Below the pieces are notes generated by a model. That model was not told where the DNA came from and did no database searches. It saw only the letters and a program-made list of their open reading frames with translations. A program made the translations under genes and the position numbers. A DNA stretch of 64,000 nucleotides from Andalucia godoyi (taxonomy: Eukaryota; Discoba; Jakobea; Jakobida; Andaluciidae), in NCBI GenBank assembly GCA_009859145.1, contig VRVR01000054.1, positions 124,001 to 188,000 of the forward strand, written 5' to 3'. Shown here piece by piece: positions 48,116 to 57,060 of the stretch. How positions within the stretch are numbered: position 1 is the first letter of the stretch; each line of letters opens with the position of its first letter.

Positions 48116-51103
48116 ATGGGCTGCCAAGGATCAAAAGCAGTCGAGATGCATTCAGAAGAAGCACAAGCTCAGTGCTCTTCTCGCCAGCCAATGCACACGT
48201 TCACAACACCGGGTTCGGACTTGGGTGATGACCAAGAGTCCTTTGTGAGGATTCTGCAGTTGTCCTTGGGCTCGAAGGAGCAGGAGCGTGTTTTAAAGTC
48301 ACTCCTGCTTGTGATATGCACTGCGTTCAGCGCAGAGGCTGCGGTTCTTCACGTTCTCGGCGATGACAAAGTGATGACAATCGTTAATTATTCTGGTGCG
48401 TCTGGCAGCACGAGCGGCGGTGGGAGCAATTCGTTTGCGACTGCTATAGACAAGCTGAGCAACAGTGGAGTGTGTGTGCTGAAGCGTAGTCAGTTTCTGA
48501 TGGAACAGATGTTGGAGGACGAGGAGGAAGAATTTGTGCTACTAAGTCACTCGGAAGTCACCAGCGCAGAAAGGCCGTTGTGGAGGGATACCTGGAAGAG
48601 CATTGGGCCCGTGGAGTTTCAGGCGTCGGTGCCTGTTCGCATCACCGTACAGTCGTTCCGGTTCTCGAGACCCGTGGCCACGCTTTCGGTGCTGGATTCT
48701 CATGCGCGACAGGTGTTTGGCGCCGACTGTCTTCGGAATCTGACACTGTTTGCGGATCTCTGTGGATTGCAGCTGTCAAACTGCGTGCAGGTTGAGCAAG
48801 AAGCTGCGAAAGAAAGGGCTGCAGCTGCAGCTTCGATGGCAGTAGGAAAGCAAAGCGCGCGACTCGGCCAAGAAACAGACCCGTTCAAGGATCGCACTTG
48901 GCTGATTCAAGATGCGGCGACAACAGCAGCCGATCTTTCGCATCTACCCTGGGCGTTAGCCTGGAACGAGGCATTCCCGCGTCCGCCAATACCGGCAGAT
49001 GACAGAAGCCGCATTTTGTGCGTATTAGAATACGATCTGCTGAATTTTCATCAGGAGCCTCTGTTTGACGAGTTCTGCAAATTCACTGCGGAATTGTTTG
49101 GATTCCCGCTCTCCGTGATATCGGTGCTGACCGCTGACGCACAGTTTTTCAAAGGACGGTTTGGCCTCCAATTGTCGAAAATCGACCGGTCTGCTGCCCT
49201 GTGCAACTACCCCACGAAGAAAAAAACATCCTTCGTCGTGCAGGATCTTGCGCAGCACAAGGAATTCCAAGAAAATCCTCTCGTGAACGGCGGGGCCATG
49301 GCGCTCCGCTTCTATGCTGGAGTTCCGCTTATCGTTGAAAGCGGTCACGCTGTGGGAACACTTTGTCTCCTAGACTGCCAGGCACACCCAGAATTCGGAA
49401 ACGAGGAAACGAGGCTTCTGGAAGGAATTGCAGCCGTTCTCACACACCTGTTAGAGGAGCGCAGGAAGCGGCTACGGTACATGGCCACGATGCTTGATTT
49501 GCCCCATTGTGGCAACGGCCATGAGCGGTATACCACCGACCCACCGCAAGGCTATGCAACTTTCGTGGCTGCAGAAATTGCCAACGCGGAAAGGCTGTGG
49601 TCAGTCGATCCTCGCGGAATGGAGAGTGCCGTTCGATCATACTCGTCTGTGCTTCGTGCCACATTGTCTCTCTACCGAGGATACGAGGTGTCGTGTCAAG
49701 ACGAGAGCTTCCTCATTGCATTTCACAACGCAGTAGATGCATGCAGCTTTTGCACTGCCGTGCAGCTGAGAATGCTCCAGGAAAAATGCTCGGACGAGTG
49801 GCCAGCTCACGTTTCGGACCCGCGCATTCCAGGTGCTGACGGACACGGGCTGTGCTACGGCGGAATACTAGTGAACTTTGGCTTGGAACAGGGGGCTCTA
49901 GAGTTCCAGTCAATGAATCCAGCGTCGGAACGACGACGCTACTTCTGCCAAGCCGCTCTCCGTGCAACCGAGATATGCAGATCCATCATCATGCAGGGCG
50001 TAGCGGTCATGACCTCGTTGGTGTGGCACGATTATTACCGATGCCGCTTCCACAGCGTGGCTCATACCCCAGCAGACACGATGTTTCCGACCATTGTGCA
50101 TCTTGGAGAGTTTTTGGAAGATGAAAACACAGGTCAACTGCAGAATCTGTTTATGATGGTGCCTGCGGAGCTGACCTGCAAGTCTTTTCGGGGGCGTCCG
50201 GATCATCCGTGCTCCTTTGTCGAATTATGCTCCTACGGACGCCCGTTGCACAACGACGTGTTAAGGCTGCAGAAGATCGCTTGCGGATGTCTCGATTCTC
50301 CGAAAGGTTCTTCCGCTGCCGTCGTTCGAGCGACTGTCTGGCGATGGCGACAGATGCTAGCGGAGTGCTGCAGCACCGAAGTCGTCGCCAGCACGTCGGA
50401 CATGATCTGCAGTGTCTTTGTTTCGCAAGCCAGGGCCCACAAAGGATACATTTTCAACCACGAACACACCAATGCAGTAGACCTTGTGTTTCCGTCCATC
50501 CACAAAGCCGTGCACTGGGTGTTTGCAGTGCAGAACGTCCTGGTGAATGCATCGTGGTCTTCGCAGCTGCTAAACATTCCTGGGTACGAAGAAGTCAAAG
50601 ACTCCAACGGCGATTTCGTTCTCTTCCGCGGCCCCCGCATTCAGGTGTCTGCATCGGATCTGTGGACAAAGGACTCCGTTCTTGTCCCGGATCTCGATAC
50701 AGGACGCTTGAAAGCATCCGGTACCATCATGCAAGAGGTTGCGCGGCTGTCGAAACTTGCGCAGCCAGGCCAGTTTCTGTGCTGTCGTGCAACAGGCGTG
50801 CGAGCAGTCGAGTCCTTTAATTACTTCAGATCAAGCAATGTCAAGCAAAGAATTTTTAATCAGAACCGACACACGACCAGCGACGATGCCGACACGGAAG
50901 ACGATGAGCCAGCAGAAGAGGAGGATGACGAAGAAACGGATAGGTTTGACGACGATGAATATGTGATCAGAAACGTCTCGTTCGAACCAGACTGCAGTGT
51001 TGTCGGCAGTATTGTGGAAGTGGCTCCGACCAATGGCGCCCTTTCCTATCGTCGTTTCCCTGCTGTTCTGCCTGCAACTCCAGAATCAAGCTGTTTGCAA
51101 TAA
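48116..51103 (+). CDS. GAF-domain protein with tandem degenerate class III cyclase domains
   Basis: A 995-residue putative signalling protein. The ATG at 48116 gives MGCQGSKAVEM, a textbook myristoylation plus palmitoylation start, so I prefer it to the in-frame ATG at 47963. Residues ~35-215 resemble a first GAF domain; ~298-460 are a clear GAF (SRILCVLEYDLLNFHQEPLF ... HAVGTLCLLDCQAHPEFGNE). Residues ~480-690 and ~760-905 follow class III adenylate cyclase order. In the first, RGYEVSCQDESFLIAF and AERLW match the fungal/protist pattern, but the metal Asp positions are Glu and the catalytic Asn/Arg are absent (RYFCQAALRATEI). In the second, VDLVFPSIHKAVHWVFAVQN fits, catalytic Asn is missing. 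I infer pseudocyclase domains, possibly a membrane-tethered regulator. Confidence 0.8.
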   Translation: MGCQGSKAVEMHSEEAQAQCSSRQPMHTFTTPGSDLGDDQESFVRILQLSLGSKEQERVLKSLLLVICTAFSAEAAVLHVLGDDKVMTIVNYSGASGSTSGGGSNSFATAIDKLSNSGVCVLKRSQFLMEQMLEDEEEEFVLLSHSEVTSAERPLWRDTWKSIGPVEFQASVPVRITVQSFRFSRPVATLSVLDSHARQVFGADCLRNLTLFADLCGLQLSNCVQVEQEAAKERAAAAASMAVGKQSARLGQETDPFKDRTWLIQDAATTAADLSHLPWALAWNEAFPRPPIPADDRSRILCVLEYDLLNFHQEPLFDEFCKFTAELFGFPLSVISVLTADAQFFKGRFGLQLSKIDRSAALCNYPTKKKTSFVVQDLAQHKEFQENPLVNGGAMALRFYAGVPLIVESGHAVGTLCLLDCQAHPEFGNEETRLLEGIAAVLTHLLEERRKRLRYMATMLDLPHCGNGHERYTTDPPQGYATFVAAEIANAERLWSVDPRGMESAVRSYSSVLRATLSLYRGYEVSCQDESFLIAFHNAVDACSFCTAVQLRMLQEKCSDEWPAHVSDPRIPGADGHGLCYGGILVNFGLEQGALEFQSMNPASERRRYFCQAALRATEICRSIIMQGVAVMTSLVWHDYYRCRFHSVAHTPADTMFPTIVHLGEFLEDENTGQLQNLFMMVPAELTCKSFRGRPDHPCSFVELCSYGRPLHNDVLRLQKIACGCLDSPKGSSAAVVRATVWRWRQMLAECCSTEVVASTSDMICSVFVSQARAHKGYIFNHEHTNAVDLVFPSIHKAVHWVFAVQNVLVNASWSSQLLNIPGYEEVKDSNGDFVLFRGPRIQVSASDLWTKDSVLVPDLDTGRLKASGTIMQEVARLSKLAQPGQFLCCRATGVRAVESFNYFRSSNVKQRIFNQNRHTTSDDADTEDDEPAEEEDDEETDRFDDDEYVIRNVSFEPDCSVVGSIVEVAPTNGALSYRRFPAVLPATPESSCLQ

Positions 51104-51538
51104 GATATTTCTCGGCCCCCCCCCCCCCCCCCCCCGTTTTTTTTTTTTTGGCAGTCGTAGTACAAAATAGCCTCGTTTCCTCCATGGCGCCTGTTGATCA
51201 TTTGATGTGTATGGGGGGGGTATGTACGAGGCTTTTAGGCGGACAAACGAAAATAGATTTGGTCATTTTCCCCGACCTATTTATTGTTTCATCCCGCCCG
51301 CAACTCGTCAGCTTTGCAGGTGTGTTTTGGAAAAATTCCTCGGGTCCTTGATTTTTGCCTCTTGTCTTTTCTGTTTCTGTTGTTGTTTTGCTTTGCCCTC
51401 CTTTTTTTCTTTCTTCCAGTTTTTTTTCTTCTTCTTCATTTGGCGTTGAAGCCGTAAGTGTCTTTTTTTTTGTTTTGTTTTTGTTTTGTTTTTGTTTTTG
51501 ATTTGGCTGCGTGTTTGAAAATCCTCAAAAAACCATCC
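51104..51538. repeat. Spacer with poly(C)20 and poly(T)13 tract
   Basis: Twenty consecutive C (51116-51135), one G, then thirteen T (51137-51149) immediately after the preceding stop region. Further downstream are T/TTTTG-rich leader sequences of the flavoprotein gene. No gene. Confidence 0.85.
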
Positions 51539-53473
51539 ATGGTCCTTGCGTTCTCACCGCCTCTTGGAGTGGGCCGCTCTCTTGATGAGGAGCTTGGGTT
51601 TTTACACTGCTACTCGCGACATGCGATCCACGGACTGATTCACACTGTATCTGTGTTTGCGCTGCTGCATTTTATGTTTTCTTCCTTCGCGTATGCTCCG
51701 TACATATTCTCGATTGCGGCACTGTTCCTGTACTTTTCTTGGGATAAGTCGTGTTCTGTCGTTATGGCGCTGGCTGCGTATGGGGGACTGCGCTTTTTTG
51801 CTCCGGTTTCAGCATCTACATTGATAATCCTGTTGTTGCTGACTGGAATCAGCGAACTTCATTCGATTGGACGTTTGCTTCCTTTGAGAAATGTGAAGTT
51901 GCTGGTGTTCTCACTTCCGTTCTACGCCATGATGCGGCTTTTGTGGTGGACAGGCCATTCGTGGTTTATGTGGGAGCGGGTCATTGCGTACGACGCGCTC
52001 TGGAGCTGCAAGATCCGTGGGAAAAAGGTCAACAATGTTTGGTGTGTGCAGTATGCTACGTCATCCAACTGGAACGGCCAGCTAACGAACCGTTTTGATT
52101 ATACGTTTGTTCCGGAAACTGCGCAAGATGTTGTGAACATTGTGAACTGGGCAAGGAACAACGGCAAAAAGCTGCGGATTCGAGGTCAAGGCCACACAAC
52201 GTCTCCCTTGCTGTTTTCCGATACGGATTCATGCCTAATTGACGTTCGAATCATGAATGCAGTTCGGATGGACGAGACGGCGCCGCCGAGCGCTCCTCGA
52301 GTCGTCGTATCTGCGGGCACCTGTTCTCACGAGATGGATTCGTTGCTGGAGCCGTTGGGCCTTTGCCAGCCTTGCAACACCGTGCTTTCGAACTTTCGTG
52401 TGGTTGGAGTTGTGTGCACTGGCTGCCATGGCGCAGGCTTCGAGTACGACTGCATCTCCGAACGCGTGGAATGGGTCAAGGTTGTCACTTCAGAGGGAAA
52501 GATTGAAACGATTTCTGAGGAATCGCATGGTGCAGATGTGATGGGAGCCATGCGCTGCAACCTTGGCGCTCTCGGAGTCGTTTTGGAACTGGCGCTTCGC
52601 GTGGAGCCGAGCACCACATGGAAGATCACTGATGAGTTGATTCCTGTGGAGAAAATGACTCGAGAGACTCTCAAGGATATTTTCAAACGCCCAGGGACCA
52701 CGGCAGAGCTGCTCTTCTTCCCGGCAGCTCAGGAATTTTGGATCAAGAAGTGCATACAACTCCCTGCAGGGACACCGGTTCATCCGTACTGGAAGGCGTA
52801 CCGCACCGTTCAGGATCTGCTGACGGGCACAATGTCAATTCCTCTGCGTTGGGCTTTCAATTTCGTGAGCCATGTTCCGCAGTTCAATTTGTTTCCACTG
52901 TATGTTCGCCAGCACTGGAAGTCCAACAGACAGTGGCTTGATATGCTCGCAATGACCAGTGTTCCGGTTCCTACGCTGGGCGCCGTGCACTACGGAAACT
53001 GCCTTGATCGGCTGTCCTTTGAGTTGTCCGAGTATCTCTTCAAAGTTGATCCGGATTTTGGAAATCTGCATTCTTTGCTGATGAGCTGCACTGCAGATAT
53101 TCGGACTATGCTTCGAGCAGGGGAAGTGCCGGTCACGTTGGTCATGGAGTTCCGAGTCAATCCTGCGTCTGAACGCACCACGCTGTCGCCGATGTACGGG
53201 AAAGCAGGCGAGTTCTTTTGCGGTCTTGAGTGGATTTCCTTGAAGGGGACGCCGGGGTACGACGAGTATGTTGCCCGTATGGCCAAGAAGCTGTTTGATG
53301 AGTATGGTGCGCGTCCGCACTGGGCAAAGAAGATGATTCTGCCGAACCACGAGCTGTTTCCTCGCATCAAGAAATCATTTGGACAGCGGATCCATTCGTT
53401 TGAAAACATCCGTAAGCGACTGGATCCTCATGACATGTTCCTCTGTGATTTCCTGGACCGTATCTTGCATTGA
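51539..53473 (+). CDS. Aldonolactone-oxidase-like FAD protein with N-terminal membrane region
   Basis: FAD-linked oxidase of the L-gulonolactone/D-arabinonolactone oxidase (ascorbate/erythroascorbate) family. From ATG 51539 the protein has 644 residues. Residues ~1-140 hold several hydrophobic membrane segments, starting ELGFLHCYSRHAIHGLIHTV; this faintly recalls the Mpo1/DUF962 family. The FAD-binding part begins near 165 (FDYTFVPETAQDVVNIVNWA then RNNGKKLRIRGQGHTTSPLL), with GQGH at the position where family members often attach FAD. The C-terminal ALO-like domain is marked by RPHWAKKMILPNHELFP and RLDPHDMFL. The enzyme class is secure, the substrate not. The membrane head would anchor it to an intracellular membrane; its orientation is unknown. 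Confidence 0.82.
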   Translation: MVLAFSPPLGVGRSLDEELGFLHCYSRHAIHGLIHTVSVFALLHFMFSSFAYAPYIFSIAALFLYFSWDKSCSVVMALAAYGGLRFFAPVSASTLIILLLLTGISELHSIGRLLPLRNVKLLVFSLPFYAMMRLLWWTGHSWFMWERVIAYDALWSCKIRGKKVNNVWCVQYATSSNWNGQLTNRFDYTFVPETAQDVVNIVNWARNNGKKLRIRGQGHTTSPLLFSDTDSCLIDVRIMNAVRMDETAPPSAPRVVVSAGTCSHEMDSLLEPLGLCQPCNTVLSNFRVVGVVCTGCHGAGFEYDCISERVEWVKVVTSEGKIETISEESHGADVMGAMRCNLGALGVVLELALRVEPSTTWKITDELIPVEKMTRETLKDIFKRPGTTAELLFFPAAQEFWIKKCIQLPAGTPVHPYWKAYRTVQDLLTGTMSIPLRWAFNFVSHVPQFNLFPLYVRQHWKSNRQWLDMLAMTSVPVPTLGAVHYGNCLDRLSFELSEYLFKVDPDFGNLHSLLMSCTADIRTMLRAGEVPVTLVMEFRVNPASERTTLSPMYGKAGEFFCGLEWISLKGTPGYDEYVARMAKKLFDEYGARPHWAKKMILPNHELFPRIKKSFGQRIHSFENIRKRLDPHDMFLCDFLDRILH

Positions 53474-53573
53474 CAATGGTTCTCTATTATTGTCCCACCC
53501 ACGATCATACTTTGTCGGGTATTCCGCGCATTCTCCACAAACTAGCCACAAGCCTAATATTTATTTATTTTTA

Positions 53574-53604
<31 letters not shown>

Positions 53605-54159
53605 TTTATTTTATAAACAAATTCCTCCATATAACGTTTCCACTTTATAGACGAAGGATCTCGAACTCTATGTCCATGCGTACTGACACCAATGGAGTGC
53701 ATTTGTCGTTATTCCAAAGCCAGTGTTGCTTCACAGCACCTGTTGTACGTACTCTTCCAAAAAACGTCCATTGTTGACCTCAATTCTGAAATTGACTGTA
53801 AAAAAATAAATTAATAATAATAAATAGTAATAAATCATGAAAAAAGACGAAACTGACGGGGAATGACCGACTGACGGACTGACACCGCCTCATTTTCACT
53901 ATTGAGCGGTCCGTGTGCGTGTGTGTCTGTGGTTTTTTCCTCGTAGCCTTTGTGTTGGGGCCGCCTTTTCGGCACTTGCTCGTCTTTCGTTTCATAAACT
54001 CATCCTTTTCCCTTTCCTCCGTCTTTTGTGGTTTATTTTACTTTATTTTTTAAAATCTTTTTCCTACCATCCACTTCCTTTTTCCTTTGTAGTTTTCGTT
54101 TGCGCATTCTCGACCTCCTCTTTTTTGGATCCGCCTTTTCCAGCCCACTTTTCATCAAC
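53474..54159. repeat. Spacer with (TTTTTA)n, flavoprotein gene to Ras
   Basis: Contains a TTTATT/TTTTTA repeat at about 53560-53615 in the flavoprotein 3' region, an A/T-rich patch at 53800-53840, and the Ras leader. No gene. Confidence 0.75.
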
Positions 54160-54286
54160 ATGTCCGAGTACAAGATTGTCGTAGTAGGTTCCGGTGGTGT
54201 CGGCAAGTCCGGTATGTGTTCCTTCTGTTCCTTCTGTTCCTTGTGTTCCTTGTGTTCCTGTCTTTTGTAGCGCAGTATTAACGAGT

Positions 54287-54327
<41 letters not shown>

Positions 54328-54854
54328 GATGGTCACCAGCGCTCACAATCCAGCTGATTCAGAACTACTTTATTGAGGAATACGACCCGACGATTGAGGA
54401 CTCGTACCGCAAGCAAGCGACGATTGACAATGAGACTTGTCTGTTGGATATTCTGGATACTGCAGGACAGGAGGAGTATTCTGCTCTTCGCGACCAGTAT
54501 ATGCGTTCTGGCCAGGGATTCCTGCTCGTGTACTCGATTACCGAGAAGAAGTCGTTTGAGGAAATTGCGACTTTCCGGGAGCAGATTCTGCGAGTCAAGG
54601 ACGCCGATGACGTGCCGATGGTTCTGGTGGGAAACAAGGCCGATTTAGAAAACGACCGTCAAGTTGCGACGCAGGCTGGAAAGAACCAGGCCCGCTTGTA
54701 CAACTCTCCGTTCTTCGAGACATCTGCAAAGGATCGTATGAACGTTGAGGAAGCCTTCTACGAGCTCGTCAGACAGATCAGAGCCGATCGCGCACGGAAA
54801 GAAGGCACTGCAAAGCCCCAGAAGAAGAAGAAAGGTGGCTGCGAACTCCTCTAA
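54160..54854 (+). CDS. Ras family small GTPase, two exons
   Basis: Membrane-bound GTP switch. Exons 54160..54211 and 54340..54854 give 188 residues. Exon 1 ends inside the P-loop ([11 protein letters not shown]), exon 2 continues [20 protein letters not shown]. All G boxes are present: effector [32 protein letters not shown] with the catalytic Gln, GNKADL and ETSAK. The end has a lysine cluster (KKKKGG) and CAAX box CELL, whose final Leu favours geranylgeranylation. The P-loop has Ser at the residue after the first Gly instead of Ala; Gly12-equivalent is kept, so hydrolysis should be normal. The effector region is Ras/Rap-like. Confidence 0.96.
54212..54339 (+). other. Ras gene intron (128 nt) with simple repeats
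   Basis: Donor GTATGT, nonamer TTCCTTCTG/TTCCTTGTG runs, TATTAAC at 54276-54282 as a possible branch site, a (TTG)n tract at 54291-54328 and acceptor CACCAG. It interrupts the alanine codon after GGVGKS (phase 1). Confidence 0.95.
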
Positions 54855-55202
54855 ATCGTCCCATTCTCCCTCTCCCTTCTTTCTCCCGTGATTGTCACCG
54901 TGTCTGTTTTGTCTGTTTTGTCCGCCCCCTTGCCCCTTGCCCCTTGCCCCTTGCCCCTTTGTCCTTGCTTCTTGCTATTCCATTCATCTGCTTTTCCCGA
55001 TCCTTCGCCTTCCGCCTTGTTTCAGGAGGGAGAGGGTAGTACACAATCTCTGTTTAGTTCTGCTATCATGTTCCGACAAGTAAATATCGTCTGTCTTCTA
55101 TGTATGTTGTGTTTCTTTAACTATAAATTCTGGAAACCATCGAAGAGTGTGCTTGGATGCAGCAACACGTAGTGGAAAGCTCGTCGGGGGCTCCGTCATG
55201 CC
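54855..55202. other. Convergent spacer, Ras and the 47-aa gene
   Basis: Has a (CCTTGCC) heptamer array at about 54929-54960. Nothing gene-like on either strand. Confidence 0.55.
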
Positions 55203-55439
55203 TTACGTCGCAGGGGTGCGGCCACACAGACCGCATGTCACCCAGTTCAAGCATGCTGCGATGTAGTGAGCCTAATTTTCAGAAGAGAACAGGTTAGACG
55301 CAAGAAAGGGGGGAAAAATGAAGCAAATGCGCTTGTCTGAGCGTGAAATAAACAGCAAACATACCAAGAGCGAGAATGTCGAAGCAATAAAGTTTCCGAC
55401 AATAACAAACGGTCGAACCAACCACGATGCCAGACCCAT
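55203..55439 (-). CDS. Spliced 47-residue membrane microprotein, unknown
   Basis: Small peptide of two exons, complement of 55365..55439 and 55203..55271. Exon 1 encodes MGLASWLVRPFVIVGNFIAS then TFSLL, is cut by GTATGTTTG, and exon 2 after AAATTAG reads AHYIAACLNWVTCGLCGRTP, AT and stop. Phase is 0. The intron (93 nt) carries CTAAC about 23 nt before the acceptor, a typical branch site. The joined product is mostly hydrophobic with three Cys near the end, consistent with one membrane-spanning helix or hairpin. I do not recognise the family. Read without splicing, the frame would run through the intron into a disordered end. Without an expressed transcript this stays a prediction. Confidence 0.6.
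55272..55364 (-). other. Intron of the 47-residue microprotein gene (93 nt)
   Basis: Donor GTATGT, branch-like CTAAC 23 nt before acceptor TTAG. Same donor as the Ras and EF-hand introns. Confidence 0.65.
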
Positions 55440-56052
55440 AATGATGCTTTGTTCTTTTTTCTTTCTTTCTTCTGCGGTTTGATAACAAGTTCGAGGGATG
55501 TGAAGCCTTGGAAATGGATGGCAAAACAAAAAACAAAAAAAAAAAAAAAGGTTCCGCATGCTCGAAGATCGTGTTCGAATCAGCACCACCTGTGGCAACA
55601 ACAACAACAAAAACGTTTTATCCTCGAAGTTCTACTGGAGCACAGTGGCGCAGTGGAACCTTCCACATACCATAAAACACATTATAACAATATTGATAAC
55701 AGTACATAGCAACAGCAAAAACAAAAACAACAATATAACAATAACACCAAAGAGGATCAGCAAGACAGTGACGTGACCCTCCCGTTTTCGCTCGAACCGC
55801 AACTAGAAAATTTCTTTTCCAAGAGTACGTTATCAATGGAGATACACAAGCAGTTGCATCCCCATGCAAGGAGAGAGGAAAGAAGGAGAGAGGGGGATAT
55901 TCAAAAATCCGCTGCACAGCGAGAGCAACCCCGCGCTCTCTTTCCTTCCTGATCCACGGCAATGAAGCATTGGTTAGAAAATAAAAAGGGAAAAGGCCGA
56001 GCGGGGAGGATAAAAAACAAGGCAAAAATGGTGATGCTTTGCATTTGAATCA
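55440..56052. other. Spacer, microprotein leader to GPCR 3' end
   Basis: About 610 bp; A-rich runs (55520-55560), CAACAA/AACAAT stretches (55590-55745). No gene seen. Confidence 0.5.
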
Positions 56053-57060
56053 TCATGTCTCGGCATCGCGGAGAGGACAGAGTTGATCCGGAGGGGATTC
56101 CAACAAGGGAATTCCAAACTCGTCTGCGCACACACCGTTGGAGATCTCGACTCTGCGGACCGTGTTTTCCAGTTTTCGGATGCCAACGTTTGCAGAGTTT
56201 CTGTCATAGCGCTGCTTTCTGCCCAAGCAGTAGCTGATCTTATCGACGTACATCATTTTCAGTTTTTCCGAGTACCCGAATACAACAGCGTTCAGCAGTG
56301 GCGTGCTTGGCTCAAAGATGGCCTGCATATAGAACAGCCAATCCTGCTGCAAGGACGGGTTGACATACCCCAGAATTCGGTTCACGAGTCCCCATACCCA
56401 GCAGAACCCAAACACGACAATGAATGCCAGCAACCGCCGCTGCACCTTGTGTCTCGCTTCCAGGTTACCTCTCGTCGACGATTGCGGAAGCACTTTGATT
56501 TCGATCGTCATCCGCCGAATCACGAGAAATGACGCCACAACATTGAACATGAACACAAAGAACAGGATGCCGTAGCCAAAGTAGATGCGAGCTGGATTCT
56601 GGTCGCCCTTGATCCAGCAGTGATGCGGTCCTGCAGGACCGAATTCATTGTGTTCATACAAATATGCAGTCATGAAGCTCGGAAAGCCCCACGCAATAAC
56701 ATGATACACAGACTCCCACCAAAACACTCGCAGCGAGCTTCCGGGTCGAAGATTCGAGAATGCAACTCGAATGAGATGAACGGCCAGAAACAGCATCCAA
56801 AACAGCCCTGCGAATCCAAACATCTGGATCAAGCTTGCCTGTGTCGTGCACAGATGGTCATCTTCCACCACAAACGGCGACAAGAACCATGCACACGAAT
56901 CGAAAAAATCCGCAATCGACAGCCAAAGCACCAGCCGTTGACGATGATGCGAGAGCGTTCGGAACATGCAAAACGACACAATCACAAATAACGCACCGAG
57001 GATGCCAAAGCTCGCAGACACGGCAACCACGATTGATATTGTTGTCGGCGACGGCGTCAT
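56053..57060 (-). CDS. Seven-helix GPCR, class E/cAMP-receptor-like
   Basis: Membrane receptor of 335 residues from the ATG at 57060. Seven hydrophobic segments are visible in about residues 10-275, beginning TTISIVVAVSASFGILGALF then VIVSFCMFRTLSHHRQRLVL and WLSIADFFDSCAWFLSPFV. The helix 1 to 2 pattern FRTLSHHRQRLVLWLS, the cytoplasmic basic loop ARHKVQRRLLAFIVVFGFCW and the LNAVVFGYSEKLK end match the Dictyostelium-type cAMP receptor/crl family (class E) or the wider class B/E group. The last 60 residues form a cytoplasmic tail. An in-phase 5' exon may exist at about 57230-57378 (see findings). The ligand is unknown. Confidence 0.85.
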   Translation of the reverse strand: MTPSPTTISIVVAVSASFGILGALFVIVSFCMFRTLSHHRQRLVLWLSIADFFDSCAWFLSPFVVEDDHLCTTQASLIQMFGFAGLFWMLFLAVHLIRVAFSNLRPGSSLRVFWWESVYHVIAWGFPSFMTAYLYEHNEFGPAGPHHCWIKGDQNPARIYFGYGILFFVFMFNVVASFLVIRRMTIEIKVLPQSSTRGNLEARHKVQRRLLAFIVVFGFCWVWGLVNRILGYVNPSLQQDWLFYMQAIFEPSTPLLNAVVFGYSEKLKMMYVDKISYCLGRKQRYDRNSANVGIRKLENTVRRVEISNGVCADEFGIPLLESPPDQLCPLRDAET

